Positions 9,819 through 19,519 of a stretch of 64,000 nucleotides of DNA are shown piece by piece. The notes beneath the pieces were generated by a model, which saw only the letters and a list, made by a program, of their open reading frames with translations, made no database searches and was not told the DNA's origin. The position numbers and the translations under genes are program-made. The stretch covers positions 278,722-342,721 of the forward strand of contig MKVQ01000006.1 of assembly GCA_001899635.1 (NCBI GenBank). The letters are read 5' to 3'. The DNA comes from Myxococcales bacterium 68-20 (GTDB lineage: Bacteria; Myxococcota_A; Polyangia; Polyangiales; Polyangiaceae). Position 1 is the first letter of the stretch; each line of letters starts with the position of its first letter.

Positions 9819-11498
9819 GTGTCGCGCTGGCGTGACCGCCTCAAGGTCTTCGTGCTGCTGCCCGTGGTCGTGGTCGCGGTCGGCGTGCTCGCGTACTTCA
9901 TGTTCCGGACGACCCTGCAGGCGGACTCCCTCCGCCAGCAGTCCATCCTCGAGGCGACGCTCGCGCTCGCGACGGAGAAGGCCAACCGACTCGACCGGCA
10001 GATCATCGACCAGGACAACGTCATCGTCGCGATCGCCGATCCTGCGCGCCTCGACGAGCTCGAAGGCCGCTGGCTTCCCACTGCACGCCGCGAGACGCCG
10101 ACGGTCCGCGCGATCGTCGTCCTCGACGAGAGTCGCACCGTGCTCGCGTTCGCATCACGCGCCAGTGGCGCATTCGCGGACGAGGAAGGCTTCCGTCGCC
10201 TCCTCACCCAGCGAATCGTCTTCGACATGGATCTGGCCGGGAAGCCCCCCGAGCAGCTCCGCCACCTCCACCGGGAGTACGCCGCGCAGAGCTACCTCCT
10301 CTCGTACTGGCAGCGCATGCACGCCGGGCGCCGCTACCTCGTGGTCGCCTGGCACGACATCGGTCGCCTCGTCCGCGAGACGCTCCCGACGCTCACGAGC
10401 GATCCTCCGAGCGCCGCGCACGAGCCCACGCCGGTCGCCCATCCCCCGTCGGCGAGCCGTGTGAACGTCGTCGACGAAGAGGGGCGCATCATCTACGGGC
10501 CGCCGCTCCGCACCGGCGAGTTCACCGTCGGAGTCAGGTTTCCGACGACGCTCTACAACTGGCGCATCCAGGTCTCGCCGCAGGCGAGCGAGGAGATGGC
10601 GGAGCGCGTCCAGAACCGTCGCTTGCTCGAGGTCACGATGGTGAGCTTGAGCGCGATCGTCATCGTCATCGGGGCGATCGCGATCATCCTGGTCTCGGAG
10701 AAGGAGCGCCGCGTCTCTGCACTGAAGAGCGAGTTCGTCGCCAACGTGAGCCACGAGCTGAAGACTCCCCTCGCCCTCGTGCGGATGTTCGCCGAGATGC
10801 TGCAGTCCGGACGCGTGGCGACGGACGCGAAGCGGCAGGAGTACCTCGACATCATCGTCCGCGAGAGCGAGCGCCTGTCGGCTCTCATCGAGAACGTGCT
10901 CGACTTCGCGCGCCTCGAGCGTGGACGCGGGAGCTACGAGTTCGCCGAGGGCGACGTCGGCGACGCGGTGACGCGAGCCGCGAACGTCTACCGCTACCGC
11001 GCCGAGCGCGAGGGCATGCGGCTCGCCGTCGACGTCGAGCCGAACCTCCCTCGTGCGCGGATCGATGAGCGCGCCATCCAGCTCGCGGTCGTGAACCTCG
11101 TCGACAACGCGCTCAAGTATGCGCCGGACGGCGAGGAGATCATCGTGCGCGCCAGCTCGGAGGGGGACTCGGTCCGGGTCGATGTCGTCGACCACGGCCC
11201 CGGGGTGCCGACCGACGAGCGCCAGCGAATCTTCGAGCGTTTCGTCCGCCTCACCGCCCGGAGCAGCGAATCTCAGGTTCGGGGCAGTGGCATCGGTCTT
11301 GCTTTGGTCAAGCACATTGCGGAAAGCCACGGTGGCCGGGCCTGGGTGGCCTCCCGAAGCGCCCCGGATCACAGCGGCAAGACGGGCTCCACCTTCAGCT
11401 TCTCGATTCCAGCGGCTGGGCCTCGCGGCTCGGTCCAGCGGGTCGAGGTCAAGGAGTCTCAGCCGGAATCGGGGCCCGAGTCGAGATTGGTCGAGTAG
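9819..11498 (+). CDS. Membrane sensor histidine kinase (orphan)
   Basis: 559 residues starting at GTG 9819. TM1 at about 9-28 and TM2 at about 272-292 enclose a ~240-residue periplasmic sensor region. The cytoplasmic part has the HisKA box FVANVSHELKTP (phospho-acceptor H312) and an HATPase_c domain with N-box NLVDNALKY (426-434), G1 box DHGPGVP and G2 box GSGIGLAL. All catalytic motifs are intact. No HAMP domain is obvious between TM2 and HisKA. No response-regulator gene lies within the window next to it, which is common in myxobacteria, so its partner is unknown. The Ser/Pro/Glu-rich last 25 residues look disordered. Confidence 0.93.
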   Translation: MSRWRDRLKVFVLLPVVVVAVGVLAYFMFRTTLQADSLRQQSILEATLALATEKANRLDRQIIDQDNVIVAIADPARLDELEGRWLPTARRETPTVRAIVVLDESRTVLAFASRASGAFADEEGFRRLLTQRIVFDMDLAGKPPEQLRHLHREYAAQSYLLSYWQRMHAGRRYLVVAWHDIGRLVRETLPTLTSDPPSAAHEPTPVAHPPSASRVNVVDEEGRIIYGPPLRTGEFTVGVRFPTTLYNWRIQVSPQASEEMAERVQNRRLLEVTMVSLSAIVIVIGAIAIILVSEKERRVSALKSEFVANVSHELKTPLALVRMFAEMLQSGRVATDAKRQEYLDIIVRESERLSALIENVLDFARLERGRGSYEFAEGDVGDAVTRAANVYRYRAEREGMRLAVDVEPNLPRARIDERAIQLAVVNLVDNALKYAPDGEEIIVRASSEGDSVRVDVVDHGPGVPTDERQRIFERFVRLTARSSESQVRGSGIGLALVKHIAESHGGRAWVASRSAPDHSGKTGSTFSFSIPAAGPRGSVQRVEVKESQPESGPESRLVE

Positions 11499-11643
11499 GC
11501 CTCACGGCTGAGTTGACGAAGGCCCTGCACAAGATATCGTGATCTCGGCGCGGGAAGGCTCTATGTTGCGCCCGCGCGAATTCGTGTGTCCGCGCTCTCC
11601 GAACGAGAGCGTTCGTTTGGGAGGTCTTTCAAGGGTTATCGGC

Positions 11644-12597
11644 ATGGCGATCGGGAACGAGGAAGCAAAGCTATTCGTCGCAGGACTCCCAGACAGCGTT
11701 TCGGAAGAAGTGCTCAAGCAAATCTTCGAAGCGACCGGCGGCAAGGTCGTGAGTGTGAGCCTCCCGAAGGACCGCATGACTGGGCGTCCGAGAGGGTTCG
11801 GGTTCGTAACGCTGTCGACACCGCAGGAAGCAGAAGCCGCGCGCAACGCGCTCGACGGCTCGCTTCAGGGCGGGCGCTCGATCTCGGTTCGGCCCTTCCA
11901 ACAAGAACCGCCCCGCAAGGGTGAAGGTGGACCGCTCTCGAGCGGACCGCGCTCGAGCGGACAGCGCTCGGGCGGACCGGGCGGCCCGGGCGGCGGTGGA
12001 GCGCAGCAGGCGCCCGACCGCACGCTCTACGTCGGCAACCTGCCCTACGACTGTTCGCAGCCCGAGGTCGAGGAGCTGATCAACGGCGTCGTCGGCGCAG
12101 GGCAGGTCGTCCGCGTTCATCTTCCGATGGACCCCGACGGCCGTAAGCGCGGCTTCGGATTCGTCACGATGGCGAGCTCGGAATCGGCGAAGACCGCCGC
12201 CGAGCAGCTCAAGTCCGCAGACCTCCGCGGTCGCCGGCTCATCGTCAACATCGCTCACCCGAAGGGCGACCGTCCGCCGCGAAGCGAAGGCTTCGGTGGC
12301 GGTGGCGGCTTCGCTGGCGGTGGCGGCGGCTTCGGTGGCGGTGGCGGTGGCGGCTTCGCTGGCGGCGGCTTCGGTGGCGGTGGCGGTGGCGGTGGTGGCT
12401 ACGGCGGCCCCCCCTCGTTCGGTGGTGGCGGCGGACCGCCGCCGTCGCGGCGCACCTTCGACAGCGATCGACGTCGCAAGGGCGGCGGTGGCGGCGAAGG
12501 CGAGGGCAAGAAGCGCGGCGGTGGCCGCACGCGCCCGGGCCACGAGAGCAACGACGATTTCGACTGGCGCACCGCCGGTGACAAGGACGACGACTGA
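11644..12597 (+). CDS. Two-RRM RNA-binding protein with glycine-rich tail
   Basis: 317 residues. RRM1 (about 8-84) has RNP2 LFVAGLP and RNP1 RGFGFVTL; RRM2 (about 127-205) has RNP2 LYVGNLP and RNP1 RGFGFVTM, so both RNA-binding faces are complete. The linker is Ser/Gly-rich. The tail (from about 217) is glycine-rich with Phe/Tyr spaced in it, then a basic-acidic end, as in eukaryotic hnRNP proteins. Bacterial RRM proteins usually carry one RRM, so the two-RRM plus Gly-rich layout is notable. The ATG at 11644 is preferred over an in-frame start at 11539 because it opens directly on RRM1 and has a GGGAGG sequence upstream (about 11620). It probably binds mRNA, possibly in cold or stress response. 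Confidence 0.9.
   Translation: MAIGNEEAKLFVAGLPDSVSEEVLKQIFEATGGKVVSVSLPKDRMTGRPRGFGFVTLSTPQEAEAARNALDGSLQGGRSISVRPFQQEPPRKGEGGPLSSGPRSSGQRSGGPGGPGGGGAQQAPDRTLYVGNLPYDCSQPEVEELINGVVGAGQVVRVHLPMDPDGRKRGFGFVTMASSESAKTAAEQLKSADLRGRRLIVNIAHPKGDRPPRSEGFGGGGGFAGGGGGFGGGGGGGFAGGGFGGGGGGGGGYGGPPSFGGGGGPPPSRRTFDSDRRRKGGGGGEGEGKKRGGGRTRPGHESNDDFDWRTAGDKDDD
12285..12420 (+). repeat. Low-complexity Gly-codon repeats
   Basis: Near-continuous ggcggtggc/ttcggtggc units encode the GGGGFGG-type tail of the RRM protein. The units are short and imperfect, prone to slippage but mostly frame-preserving. Confidence 0.85.
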
Positions 12598-12672
12598 GCG
12601 TCGTCCCACCGTTCGTGAGGCTTTTTCATGCCGCGCTTGACGATGGCGCGGCTGGGTAATAAGTAGGCCCCC

Positions 12673-12690
12673 CTCTCCCGCTGGGGAGAG
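12673..12690 (+). promoter_or_regulatory. Hairpin in the rpmG leader
   Basis: Perfect 7-bp stem ctctccc-GCTG-gggagag ending 21 nt before the rpmG start. There is no T-run after it, so it is more likely an mRNA 5' structure than a terminator of the upstream gene. Confidence 0.4.
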
Positions 12691-12711
12691 CAGCGGGGTT
12701 TCGAGGCTAAG

Positions 12712-12873
12712 ATGCGTGACATCATCAAGATGAGCTGTGCGAACTGCAATCGCGCCAACTACGTGACGACGAAGAACAAGCGCACGATGGCGGAGAAGTT
12801 CGAGATTAAGAAGTTCTGCTCGACCTGCCGCAAGCACTTCCCCCACAAGGAAGGCAAGATCTCGAAGGGCTGA
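12712..12873 (+). CDS. rpmG: 50S ribosomal protein L33, zinc-binding form
   Basis: A 53-residue ORF beginning [17 protein letters not shown] and ending GKISKG, matching L33 in length and sequence. Cys9/Cys12 and Cys36/Cys39 form the two CxxC knuckles, so this is the zinc-coordinating (C+) form. It is a component of the large ribosomal subunit near the E site. A TTGACG element at 12637-12642 followed by an AT-rich taataagt could be its promoter, but the spacing is short and this is tentative. A strong terminator follows at 12928-12956, so it appears to be transcribed alone or with the RRM gene. Confidence 0.95.
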   Translation: MRDIIKMSCANCNRANYVTTKNKRTMAEKFEIKKFCSTCRKHFPHKEGKISKG

Positions 12874-12927
12874 TGCGGCTGGGCTGATTGCCCATCCGCT
12901 CGCCTTCATCGATCGCTTTCATCTTCG

Positions 12928-12956
12928 GGCCTGCATCGCTTCATGCGATGCGGGCC
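12928..12956 (+). terminator. Intrinsic terminator after rpmG
   Basis: Stem of 12 bp (ggcctgcatcgc / gcgatgcgggcc, one G-U pair) with the 5-nt loop ttcat, followed by the pyrimidine-rich tail ttcggtctttc. It separates rpmG from the mreB operon. Confidence 0.8.
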
Positions 12957-13099
12957 TTCGGTCTTTCATCGAGATGCTCGTCTGCACCCGCTCGAACGCT
13001 GGTCGAGGGTAGACAGGGGGCTGGCCTGTGCTATTCAGGCCGCGGCTGAGCGGCCTCTGGCCACGGGAGCGTGTGGGCTCTCACTCGATGGAACTCTGA

Positions 13100-14137
<1,038 letters not shown>

Positions 14138-14206
14138 TCGCGTTCTCTCTCTTCTCGAGAGGGAAAGCAGCGTCCGCCCTTCGCGCCTCGTCGGAGTGAT
14201 TGAGCA

Positions 14207-15097
14207 GTGTCGGCGTTCAAGCGGTATCGCGACGTCGGAATCGTCGTCATCCTCCTCGCGGTTCCGTTCTTCTTCCTCCGCGCCAACATGAAGGCGCCGA
14301 CGAACTTGAACGCGCTCGATCGCGTCATCCTGCGCATCAGCGCGCCGATCGAGTTCGCAGCCTCGAGCCTCGCGCGAGGCGTCTCGAACATCTGGGAGAG
14401 CTACGTCTATCTGGTCGACGTGAAGGCCGACAACGAGCGGCTCGCGTACGACAACGCCCGCCTCCGCGAGCAGGTCCACCACCTCGAGCAGAAGGACGTC
14501 GAGAACCACGAGCTTCGCAGGCTCCTGCAGCTCCGGGAGTCGATCCCGGGGGATCTCGTGAGCGCTCAGGTCGTCGGCAAGGACTTCACGGAGTTCTTCC
14601 GCGTCACGCGCGTCGTGCTGGACCGCGGGTCGCGCAACATCCGCCCGTACATGCCGGTCGTAGCGCCCGACGGCGTCGTCGGCGTCGTGCTCCGCGTCAA
14701 CGGCGACGCGGTCGACGTCCAGCTCGCCGTCGACGCGGCGTTCAGCGTCGACGTCGAGGACCAGCGCACCCGCGCCCGTGGCTTCGTCCGCGGCACCGGC
14801 GATCCATCGCGCTACGCGTGCAAGGTCGAGAACGTCGACTCGCGAGACGAGGTCGAGATCGGCGATCTGCTCGTCACCACCGGCAAGGGCAAGCGGTTCC
14901 CGAAGGGCCTCCCGGTCGCCCGCGTCACGAAGGTGGTCAAGCGCGAGCCCGGCCGCGATCAGGAGATCGAGGCCGTCCCGACGGTGAACTTCTCGCGCCT
15001 CGATTCCGTCCTGATCCTCGTCGCACCCGGATCCGAGGACGCCGAGCTGGACCCGAAGGACAAGAAGGCCGGCTCCGCAAAGGCGGGAGGCAAGTGA
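14207..15097 (+). CDS. mreC: Rod-shape-determining protein MreC
   Basis: 296 residues, GTG start, 69 bp after mreB. A single N-terminal membrane span (about 10-25, IVVILLAVPFFFL) is followed by a coiled coil (about 70-110) and the paired beta-barrel periplasmic domain that interacts with PBP2. Family-typical segments include VVGKDF near residue 122 and GVVGVVLRVN. A charged Lys/Asp-rich tail ends the protein. The stop codon overlaps the start of a 38-codon ORF (TGATG). Confidence 0.95.
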   Translation: MSAFKRYRDVGIVVILLAVPFFFLRANMKAPTNLNALDRVILRISAPIEFAASSLARGVSNIWESYVYLVDVKADNERLAYDNARLREQVHHLEQKDVENHELRRLLQLRESIPGDLVSAQVVGKDFTEFFRVTRVVLDRGSRNIRPYMPVVAPDGVVGVVLRVNGDAVDVQLAVDAAFSVDVEDQRTRARGFVRGTGDPSRYACKVENVDSRDEVEIGDLLVTTGKGKRFPKGLPVARVTKVVKREPGRDQEIEAVPTVNFSRLDSVLILVAPGSEDAELDPKDKKAGSAKAGGK

Positions 15098-15213
15098 TGA
15101 CGCCCTCCCTCTTCTTCTCGTCGTCGTTCTCGTTCTCGGAGAGCGCGCCCCGCATCGCCCGGCTCCCCGCCTCGAACGACGCCGCCGAACTGCCTGCGCC
15201 GAGGGCGGCATGA
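15097..15213 (+). CDS. Micro-ORF bridging mreC and mreD (38 aa, unproven)
   Basis: ATG 15097 overlaps the mreC stop (TGATG) and its TGA overlaps the mreD start (ATGA), so this ORF fills the mreC-mreD gap exactly. The peptide begins MTPSLFFSSSFSFSES and is Ser/Phe- then Ala/Pro-rich; it resembles nothing I know. The same frame is open back through mreC, as is common at high GC, so coding is not proven. It may serve to carry ribosomes from mreC to mreD. Confidence 0.35.
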   Translation: MTPSLFFSSSFSFSESAPRIARLPASNDAAELPAPRAA

Positions 15214-15770
15214 GGAACACCGCCTTCTTCGTCGCCGGGGTCGTGCTCCTGCTCGTACAGTCGAACTTCTTCCGACTGCTCGGCAGTCTGCTCCGGCTCA
15301 TCGGCTGGGTCGTTCGCGCGAAGCAGGACCTCGTCGTCCCGGGCCTCGTCCCCTCGCTCGTCCTGCCGCTCATCCTCTTCATGGGCGTGCACGAGTACTC
15401 GCTCGTCCGCGGCGCAGGCGTCGCGTTCGCGCTCGGCTACCTGACCGATCTCGTCGGCATCGCCCCCATCGGTCTCTACACGTCGACCTACGTCGCGATC
15501 TACGTGCTCTCGCGCGCGGCCGGTGTCCGGCTCGCGGCGCAGACCATGCTGATGCAGGTCGGCCTCGCCCTCGCGTTCACGCTCGTGCACAGCGTGATGA
15601 TCCTCGTCCTACTCGCCATCTTCGGACGCGACGCCTACGTTCCACGCGCGCTCTACCCGATGACCCTGCCACACGTCCTCGTGACCGGCCTCTTCGCGCC
15701 GCTCGTGTTCCGCCTGGCCGCGCGCATCCATGCGGCGACGATGACGGGGGCGACGAAGGAGCTCGTGTGA
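15210..15770 (+). CDS. mreD: Rod-shape-determining protein MreD
   Basis: 186-residue polytopic membrane protein with about five to six hydrophobic spans, weakly conserved as is usual for MreD, assigned from its length, topology and position between mreC and mrdA. It is a partner of MreC in the elongasome. ATG 15210 overlaps the stop of the upstream micro-ORF; its own stop overlaps the ATG of a second micro-ORF. Confidence 0.9.
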   Translation: MRNTAFFVAGVVLLLVQSNFFRLLGSLLRLIGWVVRAKQDLVVPGLVPSLVLPLILFMGVHEYSLVRGAGVAFALGYLTDLVGIAPIGLYTSTYVAIYVLSRAAGVRLAAQTMLMQVGLALAFTLVHSVMILVLLAIFGRDAYVPRALYPMTLPHVLVTGLFAPLVFRLAARIHAATMTGATKELV

Positions 15771-15817
15771 TGGCCGCCACACGACACGCCCTCGCGAGAG
15801 TGGAGGGAGGCGCGTGA
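15770..15817 (+). CDS. Micro-ORF bridging mreD and mrdA (15 aa, unproven)
   Basis: ATG 15770 overlaps the mreD stop (TGATG), and its TGA at 15815-15817 overlaps the mrdA GTG (GTGA). The peptide is MAATRHALARVEGGA. It contains the GGAGGG that serves as Shine-Dalgarno sequence for mrdA. It may be only a reinitiation bridge. Confidence 0.3.
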   Translation: MAATRHALARVEGGA

Positions 15818-18015
15818 GCAATCTCCTCGTCCCGCGGACCGACGTCAGCGAGTTCCGAAAGCGCTATCGGTGGCTGGCGCTCGTCGCGTTCATCGCGTTC
15901 TCCATCGTCCTGGGACGCCTGTTCCAGCTCCAGGTCCTGCGCGGGGCGGACTACGCGCAGATCGCGCACGAGAACGTGATCCGGCGCGTCACGTTGCCGA
16001 CGACCCGCGGCATCGTGCGTGACTCGCAGGGGCGCGTCCTCGCGTCGAACCGCTCCTCGTTCAACGTGCTGCTCGTCCCCGGACGCGTGATGCCGAGCGC
16101 ACGGCCCTCTCGCCGGTCGCGCCCCGGCGTCGAAGAGCACGACAGCTTCACCCGCATCGCAGACACGCTTCGGCTCAACCCCGACGAGCGCCAGCGCCTC
16201 GCGACCCGCATCCGCGACGCCTGCATCACCGACGAGGACCGCTCGCCTTGCTGGCGGCCGATCCTCGTGCGCGAGGACCTCTCGCGCGACATCGTCGCCG
16301 AGATCAAGCAGCACGCGGCCGAGATGACCGGGGCCTCGGTCGTGAGCCAGCCGGTCCGCTACTACCCGTACAAGAACCAGGCTGCGCACCTCCTCGGCTA
16401 CACGAGCGAGATCGACGCGGAGACGCTCGCGAAGTACCGCCCCCCCGGCTCCGATCAGCTCTCCTCCGAGGAGCGTCAGAAGCTCAATCCGCTCGGCTAC
16501 GAGCCCGGTGACATCGTCGGCGCGACCGGCGTGGAGCGCTCGTGGGAGAGCTACCTCCGCGGCCAGCGTGGCTGGGAGAAGCGCGTCGTCGACGCGCGCG
16601 GGCGCTATCGCACCGGCCCCGAGGCCGATCGCCTCCTCGACGCACCGTCCCGGCAGGAGCCGCTTCCGGGCCGTGACCTCCGCCTCACGATCGACATGGA
16701 GCTCGAGCAGTCCGTGCAGCGCGCGATGCGCGCGCACGTGTCCGGGGCGATCGTCGTCGTCGACGTCCGCACCGGACGCCTCCTCGCGCTCTACTCGAAG
16801 CCCGACTTCGACCCGAACGACCTCGCCGGCGGCTCGGGCAAGGACCGCATCCGCGAGGCGTTCGGCAAGCTCGCCACCGATCCGCTGCGCCCGATGCTCG
16901 ACAAGACGATGTCGGGCGTCTTCCACCCCGGCTCCACCTTCAAGCCGTTCTCCGCGCTCGCGGCGCTCGAGGACAAGATCCTGTCGCCCTTCGACAAGGA
17001 GCGCTGCGACGGCTATCTCTCGTTCGGCCGACGCATCTTCCGCTGCGCCCACGTGCACGGGCGGGTCGACATGCGCGAGGCGCTCGCGGAGTCCTGCAAC
17101 ATCTACTTCTACAAGCTCGCCGAGTCGGTCGGTATGGACCGCATCGCGCGCATCGCGACCGAGTTCGGCCTCGGGCAGAAGACCGGCATCGGCGTGAACC
17201 CCGAAGCGGCGGGGCGCATCCCCACGCGCTCTTGGTACGCGCTCCGTTACAAGGGCCAGTTCCGCATCGGCTTCACGCTGAACACGTCGATCGGTCAGGG
17301 CGCCACCACCGTCACCCCACTCCAGCTCGCGCTCGCATACGCCGCGCTCGGCAATGGCGGCACCGTCTTCTCGCCGCAGCTCGTTCGCGCGGTCGAGACG
17401 AGCGACGGCTCGGTCGTCCAGGACTTCCCTCCGCGCGTGCGCCAGAAGGCGAAGATCGCTCCCGAGAACCTCGCCCGCATCAGCGACGCCCTCTATGCCG
17501 TCGTCAACGAGGACAAGGGCACGGCGTATCCGGTCCGCGATCGCACGCTCGAGGTCGCAGGCAAGACGGGGACGGCACAGACCGGCTACGTGAACCCCGG
17601 CACCGACGATCCGAAGAAGGCCTGGTATCTCTCGCGCGACCACGCGTGGTTCGCCGCATACTCGCCGGCGAAGGCCCCCGAGATCGCCGTCGTCGTCCTC
17701 GTCGAGCACGGCGGCTCCGGCCCCACCGTCGCGGCGCCGATCGCGATGCAGGTGATCAAGGAGTACCACCGGCTCGCCGCTGCCCGCGCGAGCAAGCTCG
17801 CCGGCAGCAACGCGAAGAAGCCCGATCCGAAGGACGCCAAGGACTCGAAGGACTCCGCCGGGAAGAGGCCGCCGGCACCTCAGCCGGCCGGAGACTCCGA
17901 TCCCAGCCCGCGCGACCCGCCGCCGCCGGATCCCAACGGACTGCCTTCATGGCTGTCCGATCCGAACGACGAGCCAGCGAGCGAGCCGGTGGACGAACCG
18001 AGGGACGAGCCGTGA
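15814..18015 (+). CDS. mrdA: Penicillin-binding protein 2 (elongasome transpeptidase)
   Basis: 733 residues, GTG start with GGAGGG upstream. TM span about 20-38, PBP dimerisation/pedestal domain, then a transpeptidase domain with all three catalytic motifs: STFK (Ser374, Lys377), SCN (427-429) and KTG (584-586). It cross-links peptidoglycan during side-wall growth with RodA, encoded next. The last ~90 residues form a Lys/Asp/Pro/Glu-rich tail that standard PBP2 (about 630 residues) lacks. The stop overlaps the rodA GTG (GTGA), implying tight co-translation. Confidence 0.97.
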   Translation: MSNLLVPRTDVSEFRKRYRWLALVAFIAFSIVLGRLFQLQVLRGADYAQIAHENVIRRVTLPTTRGIVRDSQGRVLASNRSSFNVLLVPGRVMPSARPSRRSRPGVEEHDSFTRIADTLRLNPDERQRLATRIRDACITDEDRSPCWRPILVREDLSRDIVAEIKQHAAEMTGASVVSQPVRYYPYKNQAAHLLGYTSEIDAETLAKYRPPGSDQLSSEERQKLNPLGYEPGDIVGATGVERSWESYLRGQRGWEKRVVDARGRYRTGPEADRLLDAPSRQEPLPGRDLRLTIDMELEQSVQRAMRAHVSGAIVVVDVRTGRLLALYSKPDFDPNDLAGGSGKDRIREAFGKLATDPLRPMLDKTMSGVFHPGSTFKPFSALAALEDKILSPFDKERCDGYLSFGRRIFRCAHVHGRVDMREALAESCNIYFYKLAESVGMDRIARIATEFGLGQKTGIGVNPEAAGRIPTRSWYALRYKGQFRIGFTLNTSIGQGATTVTPLQLALAYAALGNGGTVFSPQLVRAVETSDGSVVQDFPPRVRQKAKIAPENLARISDALYAVVNEDKGTAYPVRDRTLEVAGKTGTAQTGYVNPGTDDPKKAWYLSRDHAWFAAYSPAKAPEIAVVVLVEHGGSGPTVAAPIAMQVIKEYHRLAAARASKLAGSNAKKPDPKDAKDSKDSAGKRPPAPQPAGDSDPSPRDPPPPDPNGLPSWLSDPNDEPASEPVDEPRDEP

Positions 18016-19172
18016 GGAGCCGACGCGATCAGGCGCGCTTCTTCGGAATGCCGCGCGACAGCTTCGACTGGACGCTCTTCTTGACGGCGTCGGCGCTCGC
18101 CGTCATCGGCGTCATCAACCTCTACTCCGCGACGAGCGTTGCTCGCGCGGCGCTCACGGACATCTACATCCAGCAGGTCTACTGGCTCGTGCTCGGCGGC
18201 ATCCTCGGCGCCGTCGTCGCGGTCATCGACTATCGCCACTACGAACGCCTCGGCTACCTCCTCTACGGGGTCGGCATCATCTTCCTCGTCCTTGTCTTCA
18301 TCCTCGGCAAGGACATCCGCGGAAGCTCGCGATGGATCGCGATCGGCAGCTTCGGCTTTCAGCCAAGCGAGTTCATGAAGCTGTTCTTGATCATCGCGCT
18401 GGCCAAGTACCTGCACGACGATCCACGGACGGAAGCGCGCAGCCTCAAGGATCTGATCGCGCCGGCGCTCCTCACCGCGGTGCCGACGCTGCTCGTCCTG
18501 AAGCAGCCTGACCTCGGCACCGCGCTCATCCACCTGTTCATCTTCGCGACGGTGTGTCTGCTCACGAGGATCCGCTGGCAGACGATCACCGGCATTGTCG
18601 TGTCCACCGGCATCCTCTTGCCGATGATGTGGACGTACGTGCTGAAGGACTACCAGAAGCAGCGCGTCACGGTGTTCTTGAACCCGGAGGCGAATCTCCT
18701 CGGCGCCGGCTGGCACGCGCACCACGCACGCGTCGCGATCGGCGCCGGTGGGTGGACTGGGCAGGGGTTCATGCAGGGCACGCAGAACCAGTTCCTCTTC
18801 TTGCCCGATCAGCACTCCGATTTCCCCTTCGCGGTCTTCGCGGAGGACTGGGGCTTCCTCGGCTGCTTCGTGCTCGTGTCGCTCTACGGCTTCCTCGTCC
18901 TCTGGGCGATCCGCATCGCGGCAACGGCGAAGGATCGCTTCGGCGCCGTGCTCGCGATCGGCGTGGGGGCGCTCATCTTCTGGCACGCGGTCTTCAACCT
19001 CGGCATGGTCACGGGCATCCTCCCCGTCGTCGGCGTTACGCTCCCGCTCTTCTCTGCCGGCGGATCGAGCGTGCTCACGATCATGCTCGGCATCGGCCTC
19101 CTGATGAACGTCTCGATGCGCCGCTACTGGATCTCGCCCGCACGGACGACGAGCCTCCTCTCTCGAGACTGA
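18012..19172 (+). CDS. rodA: RodA, SEDS-family peptidoglycan glycosyltransferase
   Basis: 386 residues. GTG 18012 overlaps the mrdA stop and is chosen over the longer open frame, which runs antiparallel to mrdA logic. Ten or so membrane spans; SEDS hallmarks include GSSRWIAIG, FQPSEFMKL, QPDLGTALI and the C-terminal TLPLFSAGGSS. It polymerises lipid II into glycan strands as the partner of PBP2. It is the last gene of the mreB-mreC-mreD-mrdA-rodA operon. Confidence 0.97.
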   Translation: MRSRRDQARFFGMPRDSFDWTLFLTASALAVIGVINLYSATSVARAALTDIYIQQVYWLVLGGILGAVVAVIDYRHYERLGYLLYGVGIIFLVLVFILGKDIRGSSRWIAIGSFGFQPSEFMKLFLIIALAKYLHDDPRTEARSLKDLIAPALLTAVPTLLVLKQPDLGTALIHLFIFATVCLLTRIRWQTITGIVVSTGILLPMMWTYVLKDYQKQRVTVFLNPEANLLGAGWHAHHARVAIGAGGWTGQGFMQGTQNQFLFLPDQHSDFPFAVFAEDWGFLGCFVLVSLYGFLVLWAIRIAATAKDRFGAVLAIGVGALIFWHAVFNLGMVTGILPVVGVTLPLFSAGGSSVLTIMLGIGLLMNVSMRRYWISPARTTSLLSRD

Positions 19173-19519
19173 GCGGCCTCGCATGACGCGAGCGGGCTGC
19201 GTCGGTCAGGCGCGGATCAGGCCGGCATCGCGGTCTTCGGTCGTCTCGGGGTGAAGGGAGAAAGACGGAGAAAGGCCGCCGTGTGGCACTTCCTAGGCGG
19301 CCGGTCCGCGCCTCGGTGCCGGCGCCGGCCGCCGGCTCCCCCCCAACCAACGCGTGGAACTTCCATCGGGAATCGGAACGCGTGAGCCGCTCGCTCGCAG
19401 AGCCCCCCCTCGCCTCCGGACTGCGGCGGCGCCAATCTGGGCTCGACCATGTGTCACGACTGAGTCTCCTGGCAGCCCGTCAGCCGCGGTTGAGGTTTTC
19501 CATTGCTAGTGTGCTGGCC
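19173..19519. other. Intergenic region after rodA
   Basis: 347 bp without a convincing gene. It contains small inverted repeats: ctcgc-atgac-gcgag just after rodA and ggccgcc / ggcggcc around 19275-19303. Neither is followed by a T-run. The promoter of the following lipoprotein gene should lie in its right half. Confidence 0.5.

Noticed and set aside
12585..12606. Terminator overlapping the RRM gene stop (ggacgac / gtcgtcc)
   Set aside because: The 7-bp stem is followed by the T-run only after 14 nt, too far for an intrinsic terminator.
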